Notes: generated by a model from the letters alone, not told the origin. A DNA stretch of 64,000 nucleotides from Candidatus Sulfotelmatobacter sp. (GCA_036500765.1 DASYBM010000001.1:1-64000); one strand, 5' to 3'. Numbered from the stretch's first letter, positions 46,655-56,366 are shown. A program made the numbers and translations.

Positions 46655-49291
46655 CTACTCCGTTTCCCAGTCCACGGAATAAACATCCTGGGTTCCGGTA
46701 TCGCGAAGCAGCAGCGGTGAATCGTCGGGAGTGAGTGCGAGGCTGCCACCGTAGCGGCCCGTAGTCGCCAGACTCTTCAGATCGGCGACCAGCTCCGTCT
46801 TGCCGTCGCTCATTCGAATTCTGACCACGGTATCGTTGCCTTGATGATCCAGCACATAGACGTAGTGGCCATCGTGCGACCAGTTCAGCCAACTGAGCGA
46901 ACCATTCGCCAGTTCGCTCCATTTTCTGGTTTTAAAATCAAACGCCAGAAGACGCTTCGAGTCGGCGGAGAATGCGGAAACGTAGCGGCCATCGGGCGAC
47001 CAGCGGGGCGAGTAGAAACCTTGCGAATCGGGCAGGTCGGCAACCTGATGAGTAGCGACGTCAAGAATGTGAATCGCCGATAAGGGATCGTTCGATTCGT
47101 TGCTGAAAATGATCTTGCTCCCATCTGGCGCCCAGTTCGGGTCCAGTTGCTGGTGCGGATCTTCCGGCATGAGTTGCCGCGGATTTCCGCCGCCGGCAGA
47201 GACTTCATAGATTCTGGCAGGCTTCGCCGCACTCAACGCGAACTCAAAAAAAATGATGTTCTTGCCGTCTGGCGACCAGCGCGGCAACACAGGATACATG
47301 GGAGGATCGGTCAGTTGCAGGCGCTCGCTTCCATCCACCTTGCTTCGCCAGAGCCTACCTTCGGGATAGGAGACGTAACTCACCCACTGGCCGTCTTTCG
47401 AGAAGGCGACATACTCTGCTGAAATTCCGCCGAGAAAGGGTACGAACTGGACCGATTTCGCGTCGTAGCGGGTCAGTTCGCCGCGATAGGTTCGACCGAT
47501 CAGAAAGAGCTTCTTGCCATCTCTGCCGGGAAGCGGCGAGGAGAGCGATAGCGGGCTGGATGTAAGCTGGACCGGCTTGGGAGCGGAGCGCAGAAAGCCG
47601 CCGCTCTTGGGGACAGCCCAAATCTGATTGTTCGATTGAAATACAAAGTATCTTCCGTCGGCCGTCCATTTGCCGCAACATTCGTCGGGAGGATCGTGCC
47701 AGCCTTCGAACAAGCGATGCAAATCGGTTCCCGCCAGCGATACTTCCCATTCAAGCTGCTGCCCGGCCGTTCCGGCTGTGCTCGAAGAGTCAAAGCGGAG
47801 GCGGCCGCTATCGGGCGACCACGCGAGATTCAGGATGTCGCCCTTCACGCTCAACAATTTGCGCGATTCGGCTCCATCGGGCCGGGCCACGAACAGGTCG
47901 CCCAGGCTGTTATAAGCCAACCATTTACCGTCCGGAGACCAGGCACCTGTTTCGCCCACGAGATCGCCAAGTTTGCGTGCAGAGCCGCCCAGGATCGGAA
48001 CACTCCAGAGGGGGCCTTTCGGAGGCGCCCCTTGGCCATTGACCACGAGAAGATCGGATCCATCCCGCGACAGATCGACGGCGTCCATGTCCGGCAAAGG
48101 CAGAATCGAAAGTTTTCTCGGCTCCCCGCCGCCGACAGACATCTCGGCAATGCCCTGGGAAGAGAAGCTTCCTGCCCTTACCTCGCCCAGGTTGATGTAA
48201 AGACGGGAGCCATCCGTTCCAATGAGAGATTTCTGCTGGCCGTCATGGGTGAGCTGAGTGTAGTTCGAGATCCGCGGAGTGGGCGGCGGTTGGGTCAAGA
48301 AATACGTGAGAACCGCCAGTATCCCTACAACTACCAGGGCCGTAGCAGCGAGCGCGGTGCGTCGCCGCTGCGGCTCGACTTGTTTTTGTGTCGCTTGCTG
48401 TTTTTGCGGGGCGGACCTGATGGAATGTGCGCTTGTCGGCGGTGCGTTTCCGGAATCTGACAAGGCCTCCAGCGCGAATGCCAGATCGGATGCCGATTGA
48501 AACCGCTGCTCCGCATTCTTCTCCAGACAACGCAGGATGACTCTCTGTAACGCCATCGGCGTATCGGGCGCCAACTCCGACAAGGGCACCGGCTCTTCGT
48601 TCAGGATCGCGCTCATCGTGTCGGCCGAGGTTGACCGCTCGAACGCCCGTTTCCCTTTCACCATTTCGTATAGGATCGCGCCAAACGCAAAAATGTCGGT
48701 GCGATGGTCGGTCGCCAGCCCGCGCACCTGTTCGGGAGACATATAGCCCACGGTCCCCATCGCCACTCCCGGCATGGTGAGCGTTTGGGCATCCGTGGCC
48801 GAATCTTTCGGCTGCGTCACTTTGGCCAAGCCGAAGTCAAGGATCTTAATCCGTCCATCTTTGGTGACGAACAAGTTGTCCGGCTTCAGGTCGCGATGCA
48901 CGATTCCCTTTTCGTGCGCCGCCGCTAGCCCCTGTGCAATCTGCACAGCGTAATCGAGCGCCTTGCGCATCGCCAGCGGGCCGCGCCGTACGCTCTCGGC
49001 CAGAGTCTTGCCTTCCAGCAACTCCGATACCAGATAGGGCACGCCCGCGTAGGTTCCCATCTGGTACACCGCAAGAATGTTGGGATGATTCAGCGCCGCC
49101 GCGGCCTTGGCTTCCACCTCGAAGCGATGCAGCCGATCAGGCTCGGACGAGACCAACTCGGGCAGAACTTTGATCGCGACCTCGCGCTCCAGGCGCGTAT
49201 CGCGCGCGCGGTACACCTCTCCCATGCTCCCCGCTCCAAGCGGCGAAAGAATCTCGTATTGACTGAGTCGTGTCCCGGCGGCCAGAGGCAT
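46655..49291 (-). CDS. Serine/threonine protein kinase with PD40 beta-propeller
   Basis: 878 residues. A Hanks-type kinase domain (1-275): glycine loop LGAGSMGEVY, Lys41 in VAIKVLPE, catalytic HRDLKPDN (Asp134), DFG at 152-154, and GTVGYMSPEQV. A single membrane helix (313-333) follows, then an extracytoplasmic propeller of PD40/WD40-like blades (AWSPDGKWLAYNS, RWSPDGKNIIFFE, NWAPDGSKIIFS, RWSPDGRYVSAFS, NWSHDGHYVYVL). Such receptors are numerous in Acidobacteria; ligand and targets are unknown. All catalytic residues are present, so it should be active. The start faces a GH13 remnant 20 bases away. Confidence 0.93.
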   Translation of the reverse strand: MPLAAGTRLSQYEILSPLGAGSMGEVYRARDTRLEREVAIKVLPELVSSEPDRLHRFEVEAKAAAALNHPNILAVYQMGTYAGVPYLVSELLEGKTLAESVRRGPLAMRKALDYAVQIAQGLAAAHEKGIVHRDLKPDNLFVTKDGRIKILDFGLAKVTQPKDSATDAQTLTMPGVAMGTVGYMSPEQVRGLATDHRTDIFAFGAILYEMVKGKRAFERSTSADTMSAILNEEPVPLSELAPDTPMALQRVILRCLEKNAEQRFQSASDLAFALEALSDSGNAPPTSAHSIRSAPQKQQATQKQVEPQRRRTALAATALVVVGILAVLTYFLTQPPPTPRISNYTQLTHDGQQKSLIGTDGSRLYINLGEVRAGSFSSQGIAEMSVGGGEPRKLSILPLPDMDAVDLSRDGSDLLVVNGQGAPPKGPLWSVPILGGSARKLGDLVGETGAWSPDGKWLAYNSLGDLFVARPDGAESRKLLSVKGDILNLAWSPDSGRLRFDSSSTAGTAGQQLEWEVSLAGTDLHRLFEGWHDPPDECCGKWTADGRYFVFQSNNQIWAVPKSGGFLRSAPKPVQLTSSPLSLSSPLPGRDGKKLFLIGRTYRGELTRYDAKSVQFVPFLGGISAEYVAFSKDGQWVSYVSYPEGRLWRSKVDGSERLQLTDPPMYPVLPRWSPDGKNIIFFEFALSAAKPARIYEVSAGGGNPRQLMPEDPHQQLDPNWAPDGSKIIFSNESNDPLSAIHILDVATHQVADLPDSQGFYSPRWSPDGRYVSAFSADSKRLLAFDFKTRKWSELANGSLSWLNWSHDGHYVYVLDHQGNDTVVRIRMSDGKTELVADLKSLATTGRYGGSLALTPDDSPLLLRDTGTQDVYSVDWETE

Positions 49292-49308
49292 GAGTGCGAC
49301 AATTATAG

Positions 49309-49779
49309 TCCCGCACGAAAACTAAGCTGCCAAAAACGCCCGATTACAACCAACTGCGGTGTCCGGAAAATCCCGGCAGCGGCTACGGTCGCGTGATGCT
49401 CTACCGCCCGGTGCGCTGGAATTATTTCTATGACAATGACGGGCAGCCGATCATCCGGCTGATTCGAAAGCTGACAAAGTTACGCCGCGGCGGACCGCAG
49501 TTTAGCGATGGCCAGCACTACTTCTACAACGACTACAGCAACTTCAACTCGAAAGGCTTGATGGCTTTCTCGCGGCAGCTCGGAAACACGTTCAGCCTGA
49601 TCGTTGTCAACTTCACAGATCAGCCGCAGATCACAAGTTTTTCTTTTCCCGTTAGCGGCGAGTACGTTGAGCAGATTGAGGGCGCGCAGAATTTAGCTGC
49701 GATAGTCGCCGGCACGGCGCAGGCGCTGACTGTGCCCAGCAACTATGGTTGCATCTGGACGGTCACAGGAGGAACATAG
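49309..49779 (+). pseudogene. C-terminal remnant of a GH13 alpha-amylase-family protein
   Basis: From 49309 the frame reads LPKTPDYNQLRCPENPGSGY then RVMLYRPVRWNYFYDNDGQP, RLIRKLTKLRRGGPQFSDG and YFYNDYSNFNSKGLMAFSRQ. This is the end of the barrel and the C-terminal beta domain of a secreted GH13 enzyme as I know them in Acidobacteria. All catalytic residues would lie upstream, where the sequence stops being related and the kinase gene begins on the other strand. An in-frame TAG at 49306 ends it. An internal GTG/ATG at 49393 could start a 128-residue protein, but no function is plausible. Confidence 0.75.
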
Positions 49780-49871
49780 CCAATTTCCTACCCTCTGGAG
49801 AGTCCGTAACCGTGAGTCAACAGCCGGAAGCCCGACGCCGCTTTACGCCGAGGAAAGAGCCGTTCGAGCAG

Positions 49872-50048
49872 TTATGAAACCTTGCGGATAATATTGCAAT
49901 GCGCAGACGTTCCCGCCAGCTTTCCGCAGGTGAGCGCGCTCGTGACGAACACCGGCTCGTAGCGAAACGCGGGTTTCAGATAGGGCTTTTTTTGGATGTA
50001 CGCCGCCGATTCATGGAGGAGATGGATCGGTTCTTCTACTTGGCCCAT
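49872..50048 (-). CDS. Short Cys-containing peptide gene, possible RiPP-like precursor
   Basis: 58 residues: MGQVEEPIHLLHESAAYIQK, then KPYLKPAFRYEPVFVTSALT and CGKLAGTSAHCNIIRKVS. The ATG lies six bases after the stop of the large secreted-protein gene on the same strand, so it may be translationally coupled; no Shine-Dalgarno sequence is seen. The pattern (Y-x-KP-x-F-R-x-E-x-V-F, then a short CGK...C tail) resembles small Acidobacteria peptides I remember as hypothetical proteins. A leader plus Cys-bearing core is the layout of ribosomal peptides, but no maturation enzyme is nearby. Confidence 0.5.
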   Translation of the reverse strand: MGQVEEPIHLLHESAAYIQKKPYLKPAFRYEPVFVTSALTCGKLAGTSAHCNIIRKVS

Positions 50049-50054
50049 ATGGGC

Positions 50055-53000
50055 TCAGTGTAGACCACTTTGTGTTCGCTTTACGGCGCAACTGCTGTCG
50101 TCGTTAACTGGATTGGTTCCACACGCGCCGGCGGCGCCGCCCAATGTCGAGAAGTAAAGACTGGATGCTTCACCCGACGTACTGATGTTGTCCACCACAA
50201 TTCCACTGGTCCCCCCTTCCTCCGCGGCGGTGCTGTCGAACACCGCTGGAGGTCCGGCGGTGATGCTGAACGACATCACGCACCCAGTCGCGGAGCCGCC
50301 GGACGCGCAATTCTTTGGGGCGCCAACGAAAAGCCAATCGATCCCCTGCGCCGTGTTGTAGATCTCGTTCAACGGCGAGCACTCTTCCTTGTCCGTCGTC
50401 ACCGCAGGACCCGCAGTCGCCGTAGTGCTCATCACGCCCGCCGCGATCGGGATGCTCCATATCGTGGACGGGTTACCCGCAACGCTGGTGCTGCTGCACG
50501 CGTACAAATTCCCGGTGCCGTTGGCGCTGCTGTAAAAAATGTTGTCGAAAATGCCGTCATGCAAGGTTTCCTCGCCCGCCGGTCCGAGGTTGGCGACTTT
50601 TACGCTGGCGACGTTGAAGCTGGCCAGGGGAATCTCCACGACGGCGGCAGAGCTCGTATTAGCGGGCTGAGTATTCCAGTCATTGCCGAATACAAAAGCG
50701 TCGCCCGTGACGATATCGACGATGGGCGGATCCGCAATCGCGCTCTTAAAGCCCGAAGTCGTTCCCGCCTGCGCCGCAACCGTCCCGCAAGAAGCGGCAG
50801 TCGTGCCGTTGTCGGTTACACAATAAACATTCCCCAGGTTGTCGGCCACGATCACGCTGTTCGTACGACTGTCAAACACCGGGCCCGTCAGTACTTTACC
50901 TGCGGATATAAGGTACGTCCAGCCGGCCCCCGGCGTCCCGTTGAAGATGCCGGTAACTTTGTAGAGGTACCCTCCATTGTCCCCGAGGAAAGCAGTATCG
51001 GTGGTGCCGTCAGGGCCAAAGTTCGGGAATATCGACGAGTTCGTGACTTCGTTGCCGTGGGGGTCGGTGAGGTTGATCATGCAGGAGGTGTTGGCCGGAC
51101 AACTAGCCCAATTGGTTAGCGTTGTGTTCGTGGGAGTCGCGGGCGCACTCACGGTGCCTTCTCCCGCCTTCCATTTCAGCAGGTGCATGAATCCCCCGCC
51201 GTTATTTTGTTCGAGAAACGCCACTTTGGTTCCATCGTAAGAAAGGGTGGGCCACGTAGTGACCGGGCTGGTGGTTACGTTGTAAGCCCACATGACGGTG
51301 GGCGCTCCCACCGTTGCAGGAGACCCGGCGCACAGGCCCGAAGGGGCGGTGTTGCCGGTGAAACTTGACCACGAGAAGCCGGTTGCGTCGGTCGAAAGGG
51401 CGATGGTGTTTCCTGTGCCGTTGGGCGGCCCAAACACCGTCACCAGATCGCTATTGGCGCCGGTGCCTTGCACGGCGGTAAAGCCAACGCCGCTTCCGTT
51501 GTTGTTAATGATGCTGGTGAGGTTTGCGGCCAGCTGCGTGGTAGTGTCCACGCCTGTGCTTGAGGTGTACTGAAAATTCGTGCCCAGGTTTGAGCCGTCC
51601 GTGCCGCCGGTCAGGGTCGCCCCGCTCAGAGTGATCTCCGCAGCGGTGGCGTTCGAGGACAAGGCGGTGAAAATGGTATCGCCTTCGGAGCCCGGGACCC
51701 TCGACGTCAGGTTGACTTGGTTCCCGGTGCCAGTCGCCCCGACCGCAGCATTCGGATTCGCGCCAGCGGCACACAAGAAGGTTGTCGTGCTGCCGGCTCC
51801 AGAGTCGATCGCTGAACCCAGGTTGGCGGCCGCAGTCGCTGTCGATGCGACCAGACCCTCGTAGACGTTACATTGTCCGGCCGGCGGCGTTAGCACCGGG
51901 ACAGCCGAAAAATTGTACTGTACTTTTTGCACACCCGTGCCAATGCTCACTTGCTTGCCGTTTAGTCCGGTAACGGAGTCCACGGTGATGCTTCCCGTTG
52001 CGGTGGTGGAAGTCGCGGTTAAGACCAGCGATGCCGAACCGTTACTGATCGTGATGGTTTGGCCGTTGTCGATTCCGTTGCTCGAGAAGGTTCCGATCGC
52101 GCTGCCTTGCGTCCCCGGCGCGACGTAGAGGTTGTTGAATGCGACGATGGAGGGCTGGCCTTCCTTGCCATTGGCAAAAACCGTTACGTTGGCGTTGGTG
52201 CTGGGAGTTGACGAAACCGCCAGAGGAAGGCTGTTGCCCGCTTCACCGCCGAGTTTGGCCGTCAGGTTGACGATGTCATTGGGAGCTGTGGGGTTCGCAG
52301 CCGTGACGTTCGCGTTGGCCGAAGCGGGGTCGCAAGAATAGTTGGTTCCGCCGGAGTTATTAATAGCAGCCGTCAGGTTTGCCGCTGAACCTTTGCCGTT
52401 ATCGCCCGCCGGGATTTTCACGTTGCAAGTGTCGATCGTAGTGGCGGTTGTAAGAGTCGTCTGAAAACTGTAAACCACTGCTCCCACCTGAACTTGACTG
52501 TTGTTCGCTGGCGGCGAATTGCTCGCCTGTCCGAAAACCAGGCTGCCTGTGGCCGCCGTAGCCGCGGCACCTTTTTGGTTCAGCAAGAAAGTTACGTAAT
52601 CGTTGGCGCAGCTGGGCGTGGCATTGATGTTGTAGGAATATTTCGCCGGATACAAACCGTCGTTCACACCGGCATTAGCAGTGCCACCGAGGAAGTAACT
52701 CCAATCGCCCTGTGGCCTCGACTTGAGCTTGCGCCGCAGCCGTCTCGAAAGCTCGCCCCGCTCCGCTTCTTCGATTTCGAAAATCCCCGTTGGCTCCTGC
52801 TGGTGGTTGCGCCGAAGCTCCTGCATCCTGTAACGCACGTCGGATTTAATCTTCTCCCGCTCTTCAGGCGTCAGCAGAGGCCAACCCTGCAACCCGCCCT
52901 CGCTCCGAACCGCCTCCGGATTGGAAAAAACCACATGCTGTGTGGTCCAGTCTTCGATCAGCGGGACTCTCTCCGCTTCCTGACCAAACATAAAAATGCC

Positions 53001-53060
53001 AAGGCTCATCGGCGCCAGAAAAGCCGCCGCGAGAATCGCAAGTTTGAAAATCGGTTTCAC
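50055..53060 (-). CDS. Large secreted protein with repeated Thr/Asn-rich modules and a propeller-like end
   Basis: 1001 residues from a GTG at 53060 with AGGAGG ten bases upstream; an ATG at 53174 would add 38 residues before the signal peptide (LAILAAAFLAPMSLGIFMFG). An Arg/Glu-rich helical segment (TPEEREKIKSDVRYRMQELR) is followed by three related modules of about 130 residues. Each has a strand pattern like VQVGAVVYSF, an ATAAANL-type helix and a VNLTAKLGGEAGN or VNLTSRVPGSEGD motif. The last 380 residues have TWPTLSYDGTKVAFLEQNN, FGPDGTTDTAFLGDNGGYLY and further blades of a beta-propeller. Related to phage-tail- or hook-like repeat modules by pattern only; function unknown. Confidence 0.75.
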   Translation of the reverse strand: MKPIFKLAILAAAFLAPMSLGIFMFGQEAERVPLIEDWTTQHVVFSNPEAVRSEGGLQGWPLLTPEEREKIKSDVRYRMQELRRNHQQEPTGIFEIEEAERGELSRRLRRKLKSRPQGDWSYFLGGTANAGVNDGLYPAKYSYNINATPSCANDYVTFLLNQKGAAATAATGSLVFGQASNSPPANNSQVQVGAVVYSFQTTLTTATTIDTCNVKIPAGDNGKGSAANLTAAINNSGGTNYSCDPASANANVTAANPTAPNDIVNLTAKLGGEAGNSLPLAVSSTPSTNANVTVFANGKEGQPSIVAFNNLYVAPGTQGSAIGTFSSNGIDNGQTITISNGSASLVLTATSTTATGSITVDSVTGLNGKQVSIGTGVQKVQYNFSAVPVLTPPAGQCNVYEGLVASTATAAANLGSAIDSGAGSTTTFLCAAGANPNAAVGATGTGNQVNLTSRVPGSEGDTIFTALSSNATAAEITLSGATLTGGTDGSNLGTNFQYTSSTGVDTTTQLAANLTSIINNNGSGVGFTAVQGTGANSDLVTVFGPPNGTGNTIALSTDATGFSWSSFTGNTAPSGLCAGSPATVGAPTVMWAYNVTTSPVTTWPTLSYDGTKVAFLEQNNGGGFMHLLKWKAGEGTVSAPATPTNTTLTNWASCPANTSCMINLTDPHGNEVTNSSIFPNFGPDGTTDTAFLGDNGGYLYKVTGIFNGTPGAGWTYLISAGKVLTGPVFDSRTNSVIVADNLGNVYCVTDNGTTAASCGTVAAQAGTTSGFKSAIADPPIVDIVTGDAFVFGNDWNTQPANTSSAAVVEIPLASFNVASVKVANLGPAGEETLHDGIFDNIFYSSANGTGNLYACSSTSVAGNPSTIWSIPIAAGVMSTTATAGPAVTTDKEECSPLNEIYNTAQGIDWLFVGAPKNCASGGSATGCVMSFSITAGPPAVFDSTAAEEGGTSGIVVDNISTSGEASSLYFSTLGGAAGACGTNPVNDDSSCAVKRTQSGLH

Positions 53061-53459
53061 AGCCCTCGCTCCTCCTGAGTCGGCAAAAGAACGGTTTTCG
53101 AGACAATTATTTGCCACACAACGGCTTGCGAAAAAATGGCTTCCGAGGCGGCTCAGCACGTTTTCAGACGGCATTGTAAGGCGATTTTACCCTGCCACAA
53201 ACGCCTGGGTAAGACGTAAAGAAGGAACCGCCATGACTAAGGGAACCTCGATCAATATGGTCAAAAAGAGCCCCTTATGAGCGCAGATTTCACGCCTCCA
53301 TGGTGAAGTGGAATGGACTTACCGCTATTGCGCAATGAGTTGCAATAGAAACGAGACTTTTACAATCGACGGGCTCAATACTACTTGTCCACGTATAGGC
53401 CCCATGCTTTACTGAATGGCACTTTAACTGTGGGGATCTGTGGTGAGGAAATCCAGGTT
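53061..53459. other. Divergent intergenic region between secreted protein and propeller gene
   Basis: About 400 bases containing both promoters and the inverted repeat at 53325-53348. A 15-codon frame at 53233-53280 is not supported. No other structure seen. Confidence 0.5.
53325..53348. promoter_or_regulatory. Inverted repeat CTATTGC-N10-GCAATAG upstream of the propeller/oxidase genes
   Basis: Perfect seven-base arms ten bases apart (53325-53331 and 53342-53348), 112 bases before the propeller gene start. Size and spacing fit a dimeric regulator operator; the regulator is not in the window. Confidence 0.4.
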
Positions 53460-54647
53460 ATGAAGAGATTTGCAGCATTGTGGTGGGTCCAGAGGGCGGC
53501 AGCAGTCGGTTTTCTCGCTGGTCTTCTTGCGATGAGCGAGCTGGCCACGGCTGGTACCCAGTACGTGGTTGCCAACGATGACGCGGCGTTTCCGTTTCCC
53601 ACCGGCGTCAGCTTTTACACCGTGGGAACCAATGGTGCGCTGGTCTTTCAGCAGCAGGTGCAGACCGGCTTGTTCGGCATTGGCGGCGGATACTTTGGCA
53701 TGAATCGCCTCGCCGAGCTGAATACTTCCGATCAGCAGTGCGTCTACGCCTCGGAAGCCGGGAACGACGATATTGTCGGCATTAATGTGAGCACATTGAC
53801 GGTCGGCGGCAACGCCAGCGGGTCGCCAACCGATGGCGGCACGTCGAATGGCATTGGCCTCGCCATGAACACCAATTATCTTTATGCCAGCTTCAGCGAC
53901 TCCAACACCATCGGAACCTTCGCCGTGCAGTCGGGCTGCGGCCTCGCCTTCATCGGCGATACTTCGGTGAAAGGTTTACACGCCGGCATCATCAACGGCA
54001 TGGCGGCGCACGGAACCATGCTGGTCGCGAGCTATACCGACGGCTCCATTGAATCGTTCGACATTTCCGGAGGCACTCCGGTTCCGAATGGCGACGAACA
54101 GTCCGCCACTTCATTCGTAACCGCACAGGGCGCAACCTACCCGAATGCAATTGACATCACGAGCAATGGCCACTTCGCGATCTTTGGCGACACCTCGACG
54201 GCTTCCAGTGTCGAGGTCTCCGACATTTCGTCCGGCAAGCTGGCCAAGACGACGGTCTACCGGTCTACCACGAGCATCAACTCCAGCAACCTCCTGCTCA
54301 GTCCGGACGAAACCATGGTGTACGTCATCAACACACAAGGCGCAACGGTGAGCGCTCTGTTTTTTGACAAGAGTACGGGCAAGTTGACCACCGGTTGCAC
54401 CTCGCCGCCACTCGGCGGCTTGTCGTCCAATTGGTCGTATCTTGCGGGCACGGCGCTGATCAGCGAGATCGGAAACGGCGGCGGAGTCTACGTCGCTGAA
54501 TTTTCCACAATTCCAGGAATTGCCACCGTGACCCTGAGCGTATCGAATCGGAAATGCAGCCTCGTTGAAGCACCCGGCTCGCCCGTCTCCGATCCCAATA
54601 GCACGGGGTTACTTTCGATTGGCGCATTTCCGCCCCGATCTTTTTAA
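53460..54647 (+). CDS. Secreted beta-propeller protein, unknown
   Basis: 395 residues from the ATG at 53460 with GAGGAAA upstream. A signal peptide (AAAVGFLAGLLAMSELATAG) precedes a seven-bladed propeller of the lactonase/YncE kind: blade motifs CVYASEAGNDDIVGINV, YLYASFSDSNTIGTFAV, MLVASYTDGSIESFDI, FAIFGDTSTASSVEVSDI and MVYVINTQGATVSALFF. No catalytic residues can be named. It is 51 bases upstream of the multicopper oxidase start, so the two may be co-transcribed. Confidence 0.8.
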   Translation: MKRFAALWWVQRAAAVGFLAGLLAMSELATAGTQYVVANDDAAFPFPTGVSFYTVGTNGALVFQQQVQTGLFGIGGGYFGMNRLAELNTSDQQCVYASEAGNDDIVGINVSTLTVGGNASGSPTDGGTSNGIGLAMNTNYLYASFSDSNTIGTFAVQSGCGLAFIGDTSVKGLHAGIINGMAAHGTMLVASYTDGSIESFDISGGTPVPNGDEQSATSFVTAQGATYPNAIDITSNGHFAIFGDTSTASSVEVSDISSGKLAKTTVYRSTTSINSSNLLLSPDETMVYVINTQGATVSALFFDKSTGKLTTGCTSPPLGGLSSNWSYLAGTALISEIGNGGGVYVAEFSTIPGIATVTLSVSNRKCSLVEAPGSPVSDPNSTGLLSIGAFPPRSF

Positions 54648-54698
54648 GATGGTCTCTGGCAGCTTCTTAAGATTTACAACCGGATGAAGGAGTCGGAT

Positions 54699-56270
54699 AT
54701 GCGCAGGAAGTCGACGTCGAAGTTCTTGCTTGCGATCGCAGTCTGCGGGTTTTCAGTCTTAACCCTCGTGGCGCAAGATTGTCCTGCTCGTCCCGCATCC
54801 GGGACCGTAGTGGCCGATCCCTTCAACATCGTCTCGCAAAATGGCGCTCTCAACGCCACTTTCACTATGGGCCACTCGGTCGACAGCGGCGGCTACACCC
54901 ACTTTTGCTACAAGTACCAGGCTCCGGGTCAAGTCGTCGAAGCTCCCACCTTGCGCGTGAATCCCGGTGATGTGCTGAATCTCGACGTGGTCGATGGAAT
55001 TAAGAACAGCGGCATCGTCTCGAAGATGAACATGGCGCCGCCCACGGGCCCCGCTTGCGGCGATGGCGGCGCGGCCACCATCAACTCGACCAATGTGCAT
55101 TTCCATGGCATGAATGTTGCCCCGGTCTGCCATCAGGATGATGTGCTGACCACTCTGATTCAGCCCGGCACACCCGGCTTTCAATACAACGTGCAGATTC
55201 CCACGACACAGCCTCCGGGACTCTATTGGTACCATCCGCACGTACATGGCTTCACTGAATTTCAGGTGAACGGCGGCGCCGCGGGAGCGCTGATCGTCGG
55301 GGGAATGGAGAAGGTTCGCCCCGAAGTCGCGGGCCTGACCGAGCGCGTCTTCGTAGTTCGCCAACAGTATCTCGTTCCCTGGATTCCCGGGCCATACCTC
55401 TTGACGCTCAATTACCAGACTGCCCCATTTCTGGGCGCGTCCCCGATCATCAACATGAAGCCCGGGGAGAAGCAGTTCTGGCGAGTGGCGAATGCAACCA
55501 TCCAGGATTTTCTACAATTGCAGATCCAGCAGAACGATGTGCTGCAACCCATGCAGATCATCGCGCTCGACGGTTATCCTCTCGCGCAGACGAGAAACGA
55601 AACCACAATTCTGATCCCTCCGGCGGGTCGCGCCGAGTTCATCGTCACGGCGCCGCCGTCGGGACAGAGCGCAGTCTTTTTCACCAATGTGTACGACACG
55701 GGCCCAACCGGAAATCTCGACTTGTCGCAAAAATTGGCCAATATTGAGACCAGCAGCAGCGCCGTCGAAGTTTCGCACATGCCGAAGGCGTCGGCTCCGG
55801 CTTCGGCGGATGAATCTAAGTTCCTAACTCTGGCGACGCAGCCTGCGACCGTCCAGCGCAAACTCTACTTCTCGGAAGAATTTGGCGGGACCAATGGCCC
55901 CATCCAGTTTTACATCACCGTCGATGGCCAAAAGCAAAAAGTATTCGAGCCCAACGAAGCGCCGGTAATCACGACAAAAGTTGGGGCGATCGAGGATTGG
56001 ACGATCGAAAACCGCGCCCTCGAGACTCACGCTTTTCACATTCATCAGATTCACTTCCGCGTGCTCGAGATCGACGGCAAGCCCGCGCCCGATAACGATC
56101 TGCGCGACACCATCGAGATTCCTTACTGGGGCGGAAACGGGCCCTACCATAGCGTGAAGGTTCGCATGGATTTCAGCAACCCAGTCACCGCGGGCACCTT
56201 CGTGTTTCACTGCCACATTCTGCTGCACGAGGATCTCGGCATGATGCACAAGATCCTGGTCGAGCCTTAA
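54699..56270 (+). CDS. Secreted multicopper oxidase
   Basis: 523 residues from the ATG at 54699, which has AAGGAG six bases upstream; the ATG at 54684 overlaps that site. A signal peptide is followed by three cupredoxin domains with the full copper set: NVHFHGMN (134-137), YWYHPHVHG (177-184), HAFHIHQIHF near residue 440 and FHCHILLHEDLGMM at the end, the last holding the type 1 Cys, His and Met. It oxidises phenols or metal ions with reduction of oxygen to water. It has no Tat twin-Arg motif that I can see (MRRKSTSKFLL has an RR but no typical consensus). Downstream of the propeller gene. Confidence 0.93.
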   Translation: MRRKSTSKFLLAIAVCGFSVLTLVAQDCPARPASGTVVADPFNIVSQNGALNATFTMGHSVDSGGYTHFCYKYQAPGQVVEAPTLRVNPGDVLNLDVVDGIKNSGIVSKMNMAPPTGPACGDGGAATINSTNVHFHGMNVAPVCHQDDVLTTLIQPGTPGFQYNVQIPTTQPPGLYWYHPHVHGFTEFQVNGGAAGALIVGGMEKVRPEVAGLTERVFVVRQQYLVPWIPGPYLLTLNYQTAPFLGASPIINMKPGEKQFWRVANATIQDFLQLQIQQNDVLQPMQIIALDGYPLAQTRNETTILIPPAGRAEFIVTAPPSGQSAVFFTNVYDTGPTGNLDLSQKLANIETSSSAVEVSHMPKASAPASADESKFLTLATQPATVQRKLYFSEEFGGTNGPIQFYITVDGQKQKVFEPNEAPVITTKVGAIEDWTIENRALETHAFHIHQIHFRVLEIDGKPAPDNDLRDTIEIPYWGGNGPYHSVKVRMDFSNPVTAGTFVFHCHILLHEDLGMMHKILVEP

Positions 56271-56296
56271 CCACTGAAGATTTTGGTAGTTTTATC

Positions 56297-56366
56297 GTGA
56301 TGTCCTGAGCGTAGCCGTTCTTCAGGCGGAGCGAAGAGCCTGCCCTGAGCCAAGTCGAAGGGATCT
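56297..56366. repeat. GTCCTGAGC-family repeat, diverged
   Basis: GATGTCCTGAGCGTAGCCG, then GGCGGAGCGAAGAGCCTGCC and CTGAGCCAAGTCGAAGGGAT. A degraded copy of the GTCATCCTGAGC family between the oxidase and the next gene. Confidence 0.6.

Noticed and set aside
53233-53280. 15-codon frame in the promoter region of the propeller gene
   Set aside because: Too short to judge and lacks any conserved feature.
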